This document shows, one piece after another, positions 6,454-13,006 of a DNA stretch of 19,157 nucleotides. Source of the DNA: CAYILC01 sp964364145 (lineage in GTDB: Bacteria > Patescibacteriota > Microgenomatia > UBA1400 > UBA12028); NCBI GenBank assembly GCA_964364145.1, contig CAYILC010000006.1, forward strand, positions 1 through 19,157, in the 5' to 3' direction. The position numbers were made by a program, and so were the translations under genes. The notes under the pieces are model-generated. The model ran no database searches. It was given only the letters and a program-made list of their open reading frames with translations, and had not been told where the DNA came from. Each line of letters starts with the position of its first letter. Positions within the stretch are counted from its first letter, which is position 1.

Positions 6454-6810
6454 TTATACCTGTATTCCCGCTTCACGGAGCGTATCGGCGATTGCCTTCA
6501 CGCGACCATGATATCGATAACTTCCGCGATCAAACACAACAGTAGTTACTTTCACTTTCTTCATTTTCTCTGCCAAGATCTTTGCGACCGCAACCGCGCG
6601 ACCAGATTTATTGCCTTTTTCTTTTACCTCTTTTTCGGTTGCAGTAACAAGTGTTGTGCCGGTTTCATCGTTAATAACTTGCAAAGATGTATGCTCGCTT
6701 GAACGAAACACACTCACGCGTGGACGCAACGCCGTTCCATGTAATTTCGCACGCACGCGGAGTTTACGTTTTTGTACTCTGGTCATATGATGGTTTACTT
6801 TAGTTGACAT
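6454..6810 (-). CDS. rplR: 50S ribosomal protein L18 (uL18)
   Basis: L18 binds 5S rRNA with L5 and brings it to the central protuberance. The 118-residue protein has the usual length. It shows the family's pattern: a basic N-terminus (RVQKRKLRVRAKLHGTALRP), then RVSVFRSSEHTSLQVINDE, GRAVAVAKILAEKM, and the end VVFDRGSYRYHGRVKAIADT. It is placed between rplF (18-base gap) and rpsE (2-base gap), as expected for the spc operon. The start at 6810 has only a modest purine-rich upstream sequence (GAGAG), typical of genes inside this operon. Confidence 0.96.
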   Translation of the reverse strand: MSTKVNHHMTRVQKRKLRVRAKLHGTALRPRVSVFRSSEHTSLQVINDETGTTLVTATEKEVKEKGNKSGRAVAVAKILAEKMKKVKVTTVVFDRGSYRYHGRVKAIADTLREAGIQV

Positions 6811-6828
6811 ATCTCTCTTGATCCTTCG

Positions 6829-7383
6829 TTATGCTGTTGCTCCTGCCGCTTTCACGGCCTTTCCAGCTTTGCGTCGTACAACTTCGTTTTCGTATTTGAT
6901 GCCCTTACCCTTGTATGGCTCCGGTGGGCGAATCTTGCGAATGTTTGCTGCAATCTGTCCTACATCGTGTTTGCTTATGCCTTTGACGCTGATTTTATTA
7001 TTTCCCTCAACAACAAAAGTTATTCCTGCCGGTTGTTCCACCTCTACCGAGTGGGAGAACCCAACAGAAAGTACCAACGTTGTTCCCTGGAGGGCAACAC
7101 GATAGCCCGTCCCAACCATCTCCAATTTAATCTCATATCCCTCTGTCACACCCTTGATCATGTTTGCGATCAAACTGCGTACTAACCCATGATGCGCTTT
7201 TTCTTGAAGTTCATCTCCACCACGAGTCACCTTCACCTGATTGTCTGCAACCACAACCGTAATGCTTGGTTGCATGGACTCACGAAGTTCTCCTTTTGGT
7301 CCCTTCACCACAATGGCATTGTCCTGCACTACCACTGTGACGCCTTGAGGAATGGTGATGAGTTTTTTTCCGATTCGTGACAT
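6829..7383 (-). CDS. rplF: 50S ribosomal protein L6 (uL6)
   Basis: L6 sits near the sarcin-ricin loop and stalk base, where elongation factors bind. The 184-residue protein starts MSRIGKKLITIPQGVTV. It contains two L6 repeats and the C-terminal signature PPEPYKGKGIKYENEVVRRK, near residues 155-174. The ATG at 7383 is chosen because the protein then begins as usual and AAAGGA lies 3 bases upstream; an in-frame earlier start at 7425 would overlap rpsH. Gap to rpsH is 7 bases. Confidence 0.96.
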   Translation of the reverse strand: MSRIGKKLITIPQGVTVVVQDNAIVVKGPKGELRESMQPSITVVVADNQVKVTRGGDELQEKAHHGLVRSLIANMIKGVTEGYEIKLEMVGTGYRVALQGTTLVLSVGFSHSVEVEQPAGITFVVEGNNKISVKGISKHDVGQIAANIRKIRPPEPYKGKGIKYENEVVRRKAGKAVKAAGATA

Positions 7384-7390
7384 ATATCCT

Positions 7391-7780
7391 TTACCAAATA
7401 CTACAGAGAAGCTCTCCGCCAACACCTTTTTTCTTTGCGTCTTTATCGCTCATTATGCCTTGGCTTGTCGAGACGATGGTGAGTCCATAACCGCCAAGCG
7501 ACCTTGGGATTGCTTGTGACGAACTATACTTTCGCAGTCCTGGTTTCGAGATCCGCTTCACTTTTGTGACTGCTGACATGCCGTTCACATAACGCAATTT
7601 TAATGTCATTTGCTTCTGCGGTTTCACATCTTCGATGGTTAAGTCATCCACATATCGCTCGCGCTTCAAAAGTTCTGCAATGGCTTCCTTCACTTTAGAG
7701 TGTGGAACCATGACATTGTCTTTGTGAGCCATGTAGCCATTTTGTATTCGAATGATCATATCTGCTATTGCATCGGTCAT
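7391..7780 (-). CDS. rpsH: 30S ribosomal protein S8 (uS8)
   Basis: S8 binds helix 21 of 16S rRNA early in assembly and in E. coli represses the spc operon. The 129-residue protein has the normal length. It starts with DAIADMIIRIQNGYMAH and includes RISKPGLRKYSSSQAIP. It ends with the family signature LTIVSTSQGIMSDKDAKKKG and GGELLCSIW. The start at 7780 follows rpsN by 19 bases and has a weak purine-rich upstream region. A mimic of 16S helix 21 near rplE, as used for autoregulation in E. coli, was not identified. Confidence 0.96.
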   Translation of the reverse strand: MTDAIADMIIRIQNGYMAHKDNVMVPHSKVKEAIAELLKRERYVDDLTIEDVKPQKQMTLKLRYVNGMSAVTKVKRISKPGLRKYSSSQAIPRSLGGYGLTIVSTSQGIMSDKDAKKKGVGGELLCSIW

Positions 7781-7799
7781 ATCTTTTCTTTCTATTCCT

Positions 7800-7985
7800 T
7801 TAAAAACTTGCCTTTGTTACTCCTGGGAGTTCCCCTTTTGCCATCAGCTCACGAAAGCACAATCTACATATACCAAACATACGAATATATGCTCGCGGCC
7901 TACCACAAAGTGAGCATCGATGCATCGCACGCGTTGGCCACTTTGGCTTTCTGTTTGTTTTATTGATTTTCGATGTTTTTGCCAT
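7800..7985 (-). CDS. rpsN: 30S ribosomal protein S14, zinc-binding type (uS14)
   Basis: S14 is a late-assembling 30S head protein. At 61 residues this is the short zinc-binding form. The four ligands are C24, C27, C40 and C43 (HRCSLCGRPRAYIRMFGICR), followed by LCFRELMAKGELPGVTKASF. The normal order rplE-rpsN-rpsH is kept. The start is 8 bases after the rplE stop with no clear Shine-Dalgarno sequence, so coupled translation is likely. Confidence 0.97.
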   Translation of the reverse strand: MAKTSKINKTNRKPKWPTRAMHRCSLCGRPRAYIRMFGICRLCFRELMAKGELPGVTKASF

Positions 7986-7993
7986 ACTAATAG

Positions 7994-8557
7994 CTAGTTT
8001 CTATTTGTAGTTTCATTTTTCTCAAAAGGCATACCAAGCAACTCAAGAAGTCGAGTTGCTTCATGTGAATCTTTCGTTGAGGTAACAATGGTTACTTGGA
8101 GGCCGCGAACGCGGTCAATTGTATCATACTCGATCTCTGGGAACACGATTTGCTCCACAATTCCGAGATTGTAGTTTCCATTTGAATCAAATGATTTGCG
8201 CGAAATTCCTTGAAAGTCCTTAAAACGCGGCAATACGATGCTCACTAATTTGTCGAAAAACTCCCACATACGCTCACCGCGTAGAGTCACCATAAGGCCG
8301 ACCGGCTCGCCCTCGCGGATGTTAAAACCCGCAATGGACTGTTTTGCCAAGGTCTGCTTTGGTTTTTGACCGGTAATAACCTTTAACTGCTCTGCCATAC
8401 TTTCTATGGCTTTTGCTTTATTATCCTCTTTACTTCCGACACCAGCACTTACCACAATTTTTTTCAATCGAGGTACACCAAGATCGTTCGTTGTGCGCAA
8501 CTCTTTTTTGAGTATGGGAAGCAATTGCTCGAGATATTTCTGTTTTAGTCTGTTCAT
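7994..8557 (-). CDS. rplE: 50S ribosomal protein L5 (uL5)
   Basis: L5 binds 5S rRNA and contacts P-site tRNA. The 187-residue product, slightly longer than the usual 178-180, has the family segments VPRLKKIVVSAGVG (28-41), KQSIAGFNIREGEPVGLMVT and GNYNLGIVEQIVFPEIEYD, and the end LLELLGMPF. Its ATG overlaps the rplX stop as ATGA, a 4-base overlap that supports this start and coupled translation. Confidence 0.97.
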   Translation of the reverse strand: MNRLKQKYLEQLLPILKKELRTTNDLGVPRLKKIVVSAGVGSKEDNKAKAIESMAEQLKVITGQKPKQTLAKQSIAGFNIREGEPVGLMVTLRGERMWEFFDKLVSIVLPRFKDFQGISRKSFDSNGNYNLGIVEQIVFPEIEYDTIDRVRGLQVTIVTSTKDSHEATRLLELLGMPFEKNETTNRN

Positions 8558-8865
8558 GCCGTTATTGCCTTTCCAGTTTTCTTATACACACGAATTTTGT
8601 TGCCTGATTTATCTACGAGATACCCGATACGATCGGCTTTCTTTGTGTCCGGGTTTAAGATTGCTACGTTTCCCACTGGCAATGGACGCTCTCGCAAGAC
8701 CTTCTCGCCACTGCGTTTCCCTTGCTTCTTGACGTGTTTCACGTATTTATTTACACCTTCAACTAACACGCGATTTTCCTTCGGAAAAACCTGGAGAATC
8801 TTGCCTGATTTCCCCTTGTCTTTTCCGCCAGTTACCATTACGGTGTCATTTTTCTTCAATCTCAT
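8554..8865 (-). CDS. rplX: 50S ribosomal protein L24 (uL24)
   Basis: L24 is an assembly-initiating protein of the 50S subunit. From the ATG at 8865 the product is 103 residues, normal for the family. It starts MRLKKNDTVMVTGGKDKGKS, the KOW motif that identifies uL24, and ends KIRVYKKTGKAITA. The start is uncertain. An ATG at 8889 would add MKRKRKTS, and a TTG at 8910 still more, but that TTG overlaps the rplN stop. None has a strong ribosome binding site; 8865 gives the standard N-terminus. The end overlaps rplE by ATGA. Confidence 0.93.
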   Translation of the reverse strand: MRLKKNDTVMVTGGKDKGKSGKILQVFPKENRVLVEGVNKYVKHVKKQGKRSGEKVLRERPLPVGNVAILNPDTKKADRIGYLVDKSGNKIRVYKKTGKAITA

Positions 8866-8902
8866 AGATGTCTTTCGTTTCCGCTTCATTTCTAACCAAT
8901 TT

Positions 8903-9249
8903 TTATACAACTTCCTTTGCTAATGATGCGATCTTTGCAAATCCTGCTTCTTTGACCTCGCGAGCCACCGGACCGAACACACGAGTCCCCTTTGGTTCGT
9001 GGTTTTTCAAGTCATGAATCAACACCACGGCATTGTCATCAAACCGGACATAACTTCCATCCACTCGTCGCACTTCTTTTCGTGTGCGAATGATNNNNNN
9101 NNNNGTGGCGCGGCAATCGTAATTGATGCTGTAACGATATCCCCAAGTGATCCCTTCACGCGGATAGAACCGCCGTGCACATGAATCACCCGGATCTTTT
9201 TTGCACCGGTGTTATCTGCAACATTTAAGACTGATCGAATCTGAACCAT
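8903..9249 (-). CDS. rplN: 50S ribosomal protein L14 (uL14), interrupted by an assembly gap
   Basis: L14 contacts 16S helix 44 at intersubunit bridge B8. The first 48 residues (MVQIRSVLNVADNTGAKKIR, then GDIVTASITIAAP) are clear. After the N run the second half resumes at IIRTRKEVRRVDGSYVRFDD and NAVVLIHDLKNHEPKGTRVF, ending ASLAKEVV with TAA at 8903-8905. The two halves are in different frames across the 10 N. By comparison with E. coli L14, 13 codons lie between the flanking residues, so about 38 bases are missing rather than 10. There is no evidence of a true frameshift. AGGA lies upstream of the ATG at 9249. Confidence 0.93.
9095..9104. other. Run of 10 N: assembly gap of unknown true size
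   Basis: Ten consecutive undetermined bases inside rplN. Restoring the L14 reading frame needs a missing length of 2 modulo 3. Family alignment suggests about 38 bases, so the run is a placeholder. Confidence 0.95.
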
Positions 9250-9258
9250 AATATTTTC

Positions 9259-9666
9259 CTACTTCTTCTTTGTTATTTTCGCCGGTTTTTTCTCAACTGG
9301 TTTTTCCGTTTTGATCAGTTTCTTCTCTGTCGAAACTAGTTGTACTTCTTTCGGCTTTACTTCTTTGGATGTGGAAACTTTGCGCACTTTTTCCACTTCC
9401 TCTTTCATTCCTACTCCACTTTTCACTGCTTCGGTTGCACCCTTAATCATCTTCAAAACAATAAAATGTTTGTGCGCACTCAATGGTCGACATTCCTGAA
9501 TAGAAACCGTTTCGCCTTCTTTAACACCAATCTCGTCGTGACATAAGAATTTCTTGGTTAGTTTAATGCGCTTTTTGTACAACGGGTGTAAAAAATAGCG
9601 CGCAACCTTTACGGTTACGGTTTTATTGAGTTTTGCCGATGTAACAATGCCTTCAAAAACTTTCAT
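9259..9666 (-). CDS. rpsQ: 30S ribosomal protein S17 (uS17) with C-terminal extension
   Basis: S17 is a primary 16S rRNA-binding OB-fold protein. The core (residues 1-75) includes FEGIVTSAKLNKTVTVKVAR, HPLYKKRIKLTKKFLCHDE and GETVSIQECRPLSAHKHFIV. The remaining 60 residues form a Lys/Glu/Val-rich tail, making 135 residues against a usual 80-90. The gene starts in a TAATG overlap with rpmC and has AGGAG 7 bases upstream inside the rpmC end. Its own end (KKK and TAG followed by GAAAA) supplies the AGGA preceding rplN. The tail contains QLVSTE, also present in the EF-G linker in this window, with related CTAG-containing codons. Confidence 0.95.
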   Translation of the reverse strand: MKVFEGIVTSAKLNKTVTVKVARYFLHPLYKKRIKLTKKFLCHDEIGVKEGETVSIQECRPLSAHKHFIVLKMIKGATEAVKSGVGMKEEVEKVRKVSTSKEVKPKEVQLVSTEKKLIKTEKPVEKKPAKITKKK

Positions 9667-9851
9667 TATGCTCCTAGTTCTTTCATCCGTTGTATGGTTA
9701 ACACGCGTGCGATTTGGTCTTGTAATTTCGAGATCGAACGCACGTCTTTCACTTTGCCTACACGCTTTTCGGCACGAAGTTTACCAAGCTGTGTACGAAG
9801 CGTCTCAACGTTAGTATCTAATTTCTTAGTATCTAGTACCTTGTTTGTCAT
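9666..9851 (-). CDS. rpmC: 50S ribosomal protein L29 (uL29)
   Basis: L29 sits near the polypeptide exit tunnel. The 61-residue product is mostly helical, with the family pattern LRTQLGKLRAEKRVGKVKDV followed by QDQIARVLTIQRMKELGA. Only the pattern of the second half and the position between rplP and rpsQ make the call firm. The N-terminus, MTNKVLDTKKLDTNVE, differs from the typical MKxxELR start and is encoded by a tandem TTAGTATCTA repeat (plus strand 9811-9835). It is separated from rplP by 20 bases and overlaps rpsQ as TAATG. Confidence 0.92.
   Translation of the reverse strand: MTNKVLDTKKLDTNVETLRTQLGKLRAEKRVGKVKDVRSISKLQDQIARVLTIQRMKELGA
9811..9835. repeat. Tandem TTAGTATCTA micro-repeat in the 5' end of rpmC
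   Basis: TTAGTATCTA occurs at 9811-9820 and 9826-9835, a 15-base (5-codon) period. It encodes the two LDT units in the unusual L29 N-terminus. The same CTAGATAC/GTATCTAG core occurs twice in fusA (18920-18948 and 19118-19131). Confidence 0.7.
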
Positions 9852-9871
9852 ATTTCTCTCTGTTTTGCTTA

Positions 9872-10276
9872 CTATCTCTCAACCACGGCTGTCCGCATTG
9901 GGATCTTATGTGATGCCTTACGAAACGCTTCTCGCGCTTCAATTTCACTTAATCCGCCCAACTCGAACAAAATGCGACCTGGCCGAATCACTGCAACGTA
10001 TTGGTGAATGTCGCCTTTACCAGAACCCATCTTTACACCCGGGCCTTTTTTGGTTGTTGGCTTATCTGGAAAAATGCGAATCCACAACTTTCCAACGCGT
10101 TTTGTATGATGAGTGATCGTTTTGCGTGCAGATTCAATCTGACGCGCGCTAAACCATCCGCACTCTAACGCTTTCAAACCAAACTCACCAAAAGCGACGG
10201 TGTTTCCGCGCATAGACTTCCCGCCCATTTTTCCGCGAAACTGTTTTCGATATTTCATTTTTTTTGGTTGCAACAT
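9872..10276 (-). CDS. rplP: 50S ribosomal protein L16 (uL16)
   Basis: L16 organises the A site and the factor-binding region of the 50S subunit. The 134-residue protein is of normal length. It carries KYRKQFRGKMGGKSMRGNTV, FGEFGLKALECGWFSARQIE, LWIRIFPDKPTTKKGPGVKM and GSGKGDIHQYVAVIRPGRIL. The ATG at 10276 is one base after the rpsC stop (TAAtATG), with GAGG upstream, so translation is likely coupled. Standard order with rpsC before and rpmC after. Confidence 0.97.
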   Translation of the reverse strand: MLQPKKMKYRKQFRGKMGGKSMRGNTVAFGEFGLKALECGWFSARQIESARKTITHHTKRVGKLWIRIFPDKPTTKKGPGVKMGSGKGDIHQYVAVIRPGRILFELGGLSEIEAREAFRKASHKIPMRTAVVER

Positions 10277-10277
10277 A

Positions 10278-10937
10278 TTACCTCATCGACTCCATACCCC
10301 TGTATACCCAAACTTTAATACCAACATATCCTGACTTTGTTGCGGCTGGTGCCTCAAAATAATCAATGTTGGCGCGCAGTGTTTGCGTTGGGACCGTGCC
10401 GCGACTGTATTTTTCGCGACGGCCAATCTCTGCTCCGCCAACACGACCGGTCAATACAATTTTGATTCCTTTTGCTCCAGATTCCATCGCGCGCTCAAGC
10501 GTTTGTGAAACAACACGGCGGTGCGGCATGCGCTTGATGAGTTGCTCTATCACCCGCTCAACAATAAGTTTTGCACTAAGATCTGGATTTTTTACCTCAA
10601 CGATGTCATCGATCACGAGTTTCCGACCTTTTGGATCACGCAAATTCACTTTTAATTCTTTTGCCAAAGCTTCTTTTAACTCTTCCAAGTGCGATCCGCC
10701 TTTCCCAATCACCACACCTGGTCTTGCGACATATAAACGGATCTTTGTTGCGTTGATCGATCGCTCAATCTCAACTTTTACCAATCCTGCGGTTTTTAAT
10801 CTTGGTTCAAAGAAACGACGGATTCTCTTGTCTTCCAACAATTGTTTACTGTATGATTTTTCGTCCGCAAACCACGTCGAGTTCCATGTGAACAAGTTCC
10901 CGAGTCTAAAGCTTATTGGATTTACTTTTTGTCCCAC
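10278..10937 (-). CDS. rpsC: 30S ribosomal protein S3 (uS3), GTG start
   Basis: S3 lines the mRNA entry channel and contributes helicase activity on the 30S subunit. The 219-residue protein starts MGQKVNPISFRLG. It has a KH domain with the loop VVIGKGGSH (75-83), and the S3 C-terminal domain with VVSQTLERAMESGAKGIKI and LTGRVGGAEIGRREKYSRGT. The start is GTG at 10937, one base after the rplV stop, with AGGAG 10 bases upstream. It shares rplV-rpsC-rplP order with other bacteria. Confidence 0.97.
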   Translation of the reverse strand: MGQKVNPISFRLGNLFTWNSTWFADEKSYSKQLLEDKRIRRFFEPRLKTAGLVKVEIERSINATKIRLYVARPGVVIGKGGSHLEELKEALAKELKVNLRDPKGRKLVIDDIVEVKNPDLSAKLIVERVIEQLIKRMPHRRVVSQTLERAMESGAKGIKIVLTGRVGGAEIGRREKYSRGTVPTQTLRANIDYFEAPAATKSGYVGIKVWVYRGMESMR

Positions 10938-10938
10938 G

Positions 10939-11472
10939 TTATCTTTCTCCTGTTTTTCTTACTGATGATGTTCGTACCGTTGTTTGTGATTTTGCTGTTT
11001 GTTTAAACGGCACTGCTGCTGAAGTGCGAGCCGGCACAATTTGTGACGATCCTTGCTGTTGCGCTCCTTGTGCCACGACTGCTTTTTCATTCGTACCTTT
11101 TGCCATAACAACTTTCTGTTTCGGTTTTACTACTCCTGCTTCTTGTGATTCTAGTACTACACGAATATGTGCGCTACGCTTCAATATTGAGTGGGCGCGC
11201 CCCCGACTCACTGGCTGAAACCGCTTGTACTGCGGCCCTTCACCCACAACAATCTCTTTAATTGTTAACGCATCAGCCGATAAACCAAGGTTATTTGTTG
11301 CGTTTGCGACTGCCTGTTTCATCACTAACAGCACTGTTTCGGCAGCCTTGAGATCCATAAACCTTAACTGCTCGATGGCGACTGCTGGCGACAGTTTTTT
11401 TACAGTAGCAGCAACCAACCGGAGTCTGGTTGACGTCTGTCTGCTAAATTTTTGTTCTGCTTTAATCAACAT
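10939..11472 (-). CDS. rplV: 50S ribosomal protein L22 (uL22) with C-terminal extension
   Basis: L22 has a loop lining the peptide exit tunnel. The core (residues 1-109) includes RLRLVAATVKKLSPAVAIEQ, AAETVLLVMKQAVANATNNL and the loop and end region YKRFQPVSRGRAHSILKRSA and HIRVVLES. The normal length is about 110-115; this protein has 177. The extra 65 residues are rich in Ala, Val, Gln, Ser and Thr with scattered Lys/Arg and have no domain I recognise. The ATG at 11472 has GAAGGG upstream. A strong hairpin (11492-11518) lies in the 56-base space after rpsS. Confidence 0.95.
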   Translation of the reverse strand: MLIKAEQKFSRQTSTRLRLVAATVKKLSPAVAIEQLRFMDLKAAETVLLVMKQAVANATNNLGLSADALTIKEIVVGEGPQYKRFQPVSRGRAHSILKRSAHIRVVLESQEAGVVKPKQKVVMAKGTNEKAVVAQGAQQQGSSQIVPARTSAAVPFKQTAKSQTTVRTSSVRKTGER

Positions 11473-11491
11473 ACTTTACCCTTCGGATACT

Positions 11492-11518
11492 AACCAGGTG
11501 AACTTCGTTCACTTGGTT
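11492..11518 (-). promoter_or_regulatory. Intercistronic hairpin between rpsS and rplV
   Basis: AACCAGGTGAAC (11492-11503) and GTTCACTTGGTT (11507-11518) form a 12-bp stem with a 3-base loop. There is one internal mismatch in the minus-strand RNA (A against C) and a G-U wobble if read on the plus strand. No T-run follows on the minus strand, so it is more likely a processing or stability element than a terminator. Confidence 0.6.
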
Positions 11519-11528
11519 GAGCCTTCTT

Positions 11529-11813
11529 TTATGTCTTGGTCAACAAGCGCTTCACCATTCTTCCATGACCATGGAAGGTGCGCGTTGGAGAAAACTCTCC
11601 AAGTCTGTGACCAACCATCGCCTCGGACACGAATACCTCAATAAACTTTTTTCCGTTGTGGACCAAAAAGGTGTGACCAACAAACTCTGGCGGAATCTGT
11701 GAGACACGCGCCCAAGTCTTGATTGGCTCTTTTTTGTTCGCACGCTTTTGCTTCTCAACTTTAATGAGAAGTTTTTCGTCGACGTATGGCCCTTTTCTAC
11801 TGCTTCGTGACAT
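11529..11813 (-). CDS. rpsS: 30S ribosomal protein S19 (uS19)
   Basis: S19 is in the 30S head with S13. The 94-residue protein matches the family across its length: SRSSRKGPYVDEKLLIKVEK, IPPEFVGHTFLVHNGKKFIE and the C-terminal signature MVGHRLGEFSPTRTFHGHG. The ATG at 11813 has AAGGA four bases upstream. It is 53 bases from the rplB stop and followed by a 56-base spacer with a hairpin. Confidence 0.97.
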   Translation of the reverse strand: MSRSSRKGPYVDEKLLIKVEKQKRANKKEPIKTWARVSQIPPEFVGHTFLVHNGKKFIEVFVSEAMVGHRLGEFSPTRTFHGHGRMVKRLLTKT

Positions 11814-11866
11814 AATGTCCTTTTTTTACTTTCCTTTTCCGAGTCCGCTTTTTTCCATCCCTCGCG

Positions 11867-12703
11867 TCATCGTACCCTGCGATCTTTTACGAGATAGATA
11901 TTTGTAAACTTTCGCTTCGAACGGGTCTTCTTACCCAAACGCTTGCCCCATGGTGACTTTGGCGCTTTCAATCCAACACCGGAACGTCCTTCACCGCCTC
12001 CATGCGGATGACTATTTGGATGCATTGCAGTTCCGCGAACTTCCGGTCTCCAACCCATCAATCGTCTGCGGCCAGCCTTGCCGAGTGACATGGTTTTCCA
12101 CTCGATGTTTCCAACCTGGCCGATTGTAGCATATGCCTCGACTGGAATTAGGCGAACCTCTTTGGAAGGCATCTGTACCGTGGCAAACTTTCCTTCTTTT
12201 GACTGAATGAGCGCTGCGGTTCCTGCGGAACGAATGAATCTTGCACCTTGACCTGGTTTTAGCTCGATATTATGAATCGGAACACCAACCGGGATCTTCG
12301 ATAACGGCATCGCATTCCCCGCCTTCAGCTCTGGATGTTCACCGGACAAAATCACGTCACCAACCTTGATGCCCTCTGGTGCCAAGATGTATCGCTTTTC
12401 GCCATCGTTGTAGGTGAGTAATGCGATGTTTGCACTTCGCATTGGATCATACTCAACCGTGGTTACTACACTTGGAACGTCGCGTTTATCACGCATCCAA
12501 TCGATTACGCGCATCTTGCGTTTCACTCCGCCACCGCGATGCCTCACAGTGATCTTTCCCGTATTGTTTCGTCCTTGACGTTTGTATAATCCTTTTACGA
12601 GTAATGATTTTTCCGGAGAAGACGCGGTAAGCACTGCCTTAAAATCAAGGTCTGTGCGGTGGCGTGTTCCCGAAGTCACGGGTTTCGAAAAACGTAATGT
12701 CAT
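11867..12703 (-). CDS. rplB: 50S ribosomal protein L2 (uL2)
   Basis: L2 is needed for subunit association and peptidyl-transferase activity. The 278-residue product is of normal length. It has GRNNTGKITVRHRGGGVKR (44-62), PVGVPIHNIELKPGQGARFI (138-157) and the catalytic-site region GTAMHPNSHPHGGGEGRSGV (224-243). Most bacteria have AMNPVDHPHGGGEG; here N is H at 228 and D is S at 231, while the key histidine before PHGGG is kept. The ATG at 12703 follows the rplW stop by 3 bases; AGGAG lies 12 bases upstream inside the rplW end. Confidence 0.97.
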   Translation of the reverse strand: MTLRFSKPVTSGTRHRTDLDFKAVLTASSPEKSLLVKGLYKRQGRNNTGKITVRHRGGGVKRKMRVIDWMRDKRDVPSVVTTVEYDPMRSANIALLTYNDGEKRYILAPEGIKVGDVILSGEHPELKAGNAMPLSKIPVGVPIHNIELKPGQGARFIRSAGTAALIQSKEGKFATVQMPSKEVRLIPVEAYATIGQVGNIEWKTMSLGKAGRRRLMGWRPEVRGTAMHPNSHPHGGGEGRSGVGLKAPKSPWGKRLGKKTRSKRKFTNIYLVKDRRVR

Positions 12704-12706
12704 AGT

Positions 12707-13006
12707 TTATTTTTTCTCCTGAACGTCGAACAATGCGATACTCTGTCCTTCTTGTAATGTCACCATGGCCTTTTTGCGTCGAGCTGTTTGCGTAGCCATG
12801 CGTTTCTTGCCGGTGCGCTTGATCTTGCCCGCAACCTGCGAAGTACGAATATCAATAACATTGACGCCAAATGTTTTCTCCACAGTTTCTGTAATCTGTT
12901 GTTTTGTTGAGGATGGATCAACATAAAAGGTATACACCCGTTGTGATTGCGCCTTAAACATGGACTTTTCTGTTATTACTGGTGCTCGCAAGACATAAAC
13001 ATTCAT
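12707..13006 (-). CDS. rplW: 50S ribosomal protein L23 (uL23)
   Basis: L23 sits at the tunnel exit and is the docking site for trigger factor and SRP. The 99-residue protein shows the N-terminal VLRAPVITEKSMFKAQSQRV and the basic loop and strand region GVNVIDIRTSQVAGKIKRTG. It starts in a TAATG overlap with rplD, and AAGGA, encoded by the Val-Arg codons of the L4 tail, lies upstream. Its own end (QEKK) supplies AGGAG for rplB. Confidence 0.96.
   Translation of the reverse strand: MNVYVLRAPVITEKSMFKAQSQRVYTFYVDPSSTKQQITETVEKTFGVNVIDIRTSQVAGKIKRTGKKRMATQTARRKKAMVTLQEGQSIALFDVQEKK

Noticed and set aside
9019..9249. Truncated L14 with an altered C-terminus read through the N run
   Set aside because: The frame after the Ns is an artefact of the placeholder length; the true L14 C-terminus is intact in another frame down to 8903.
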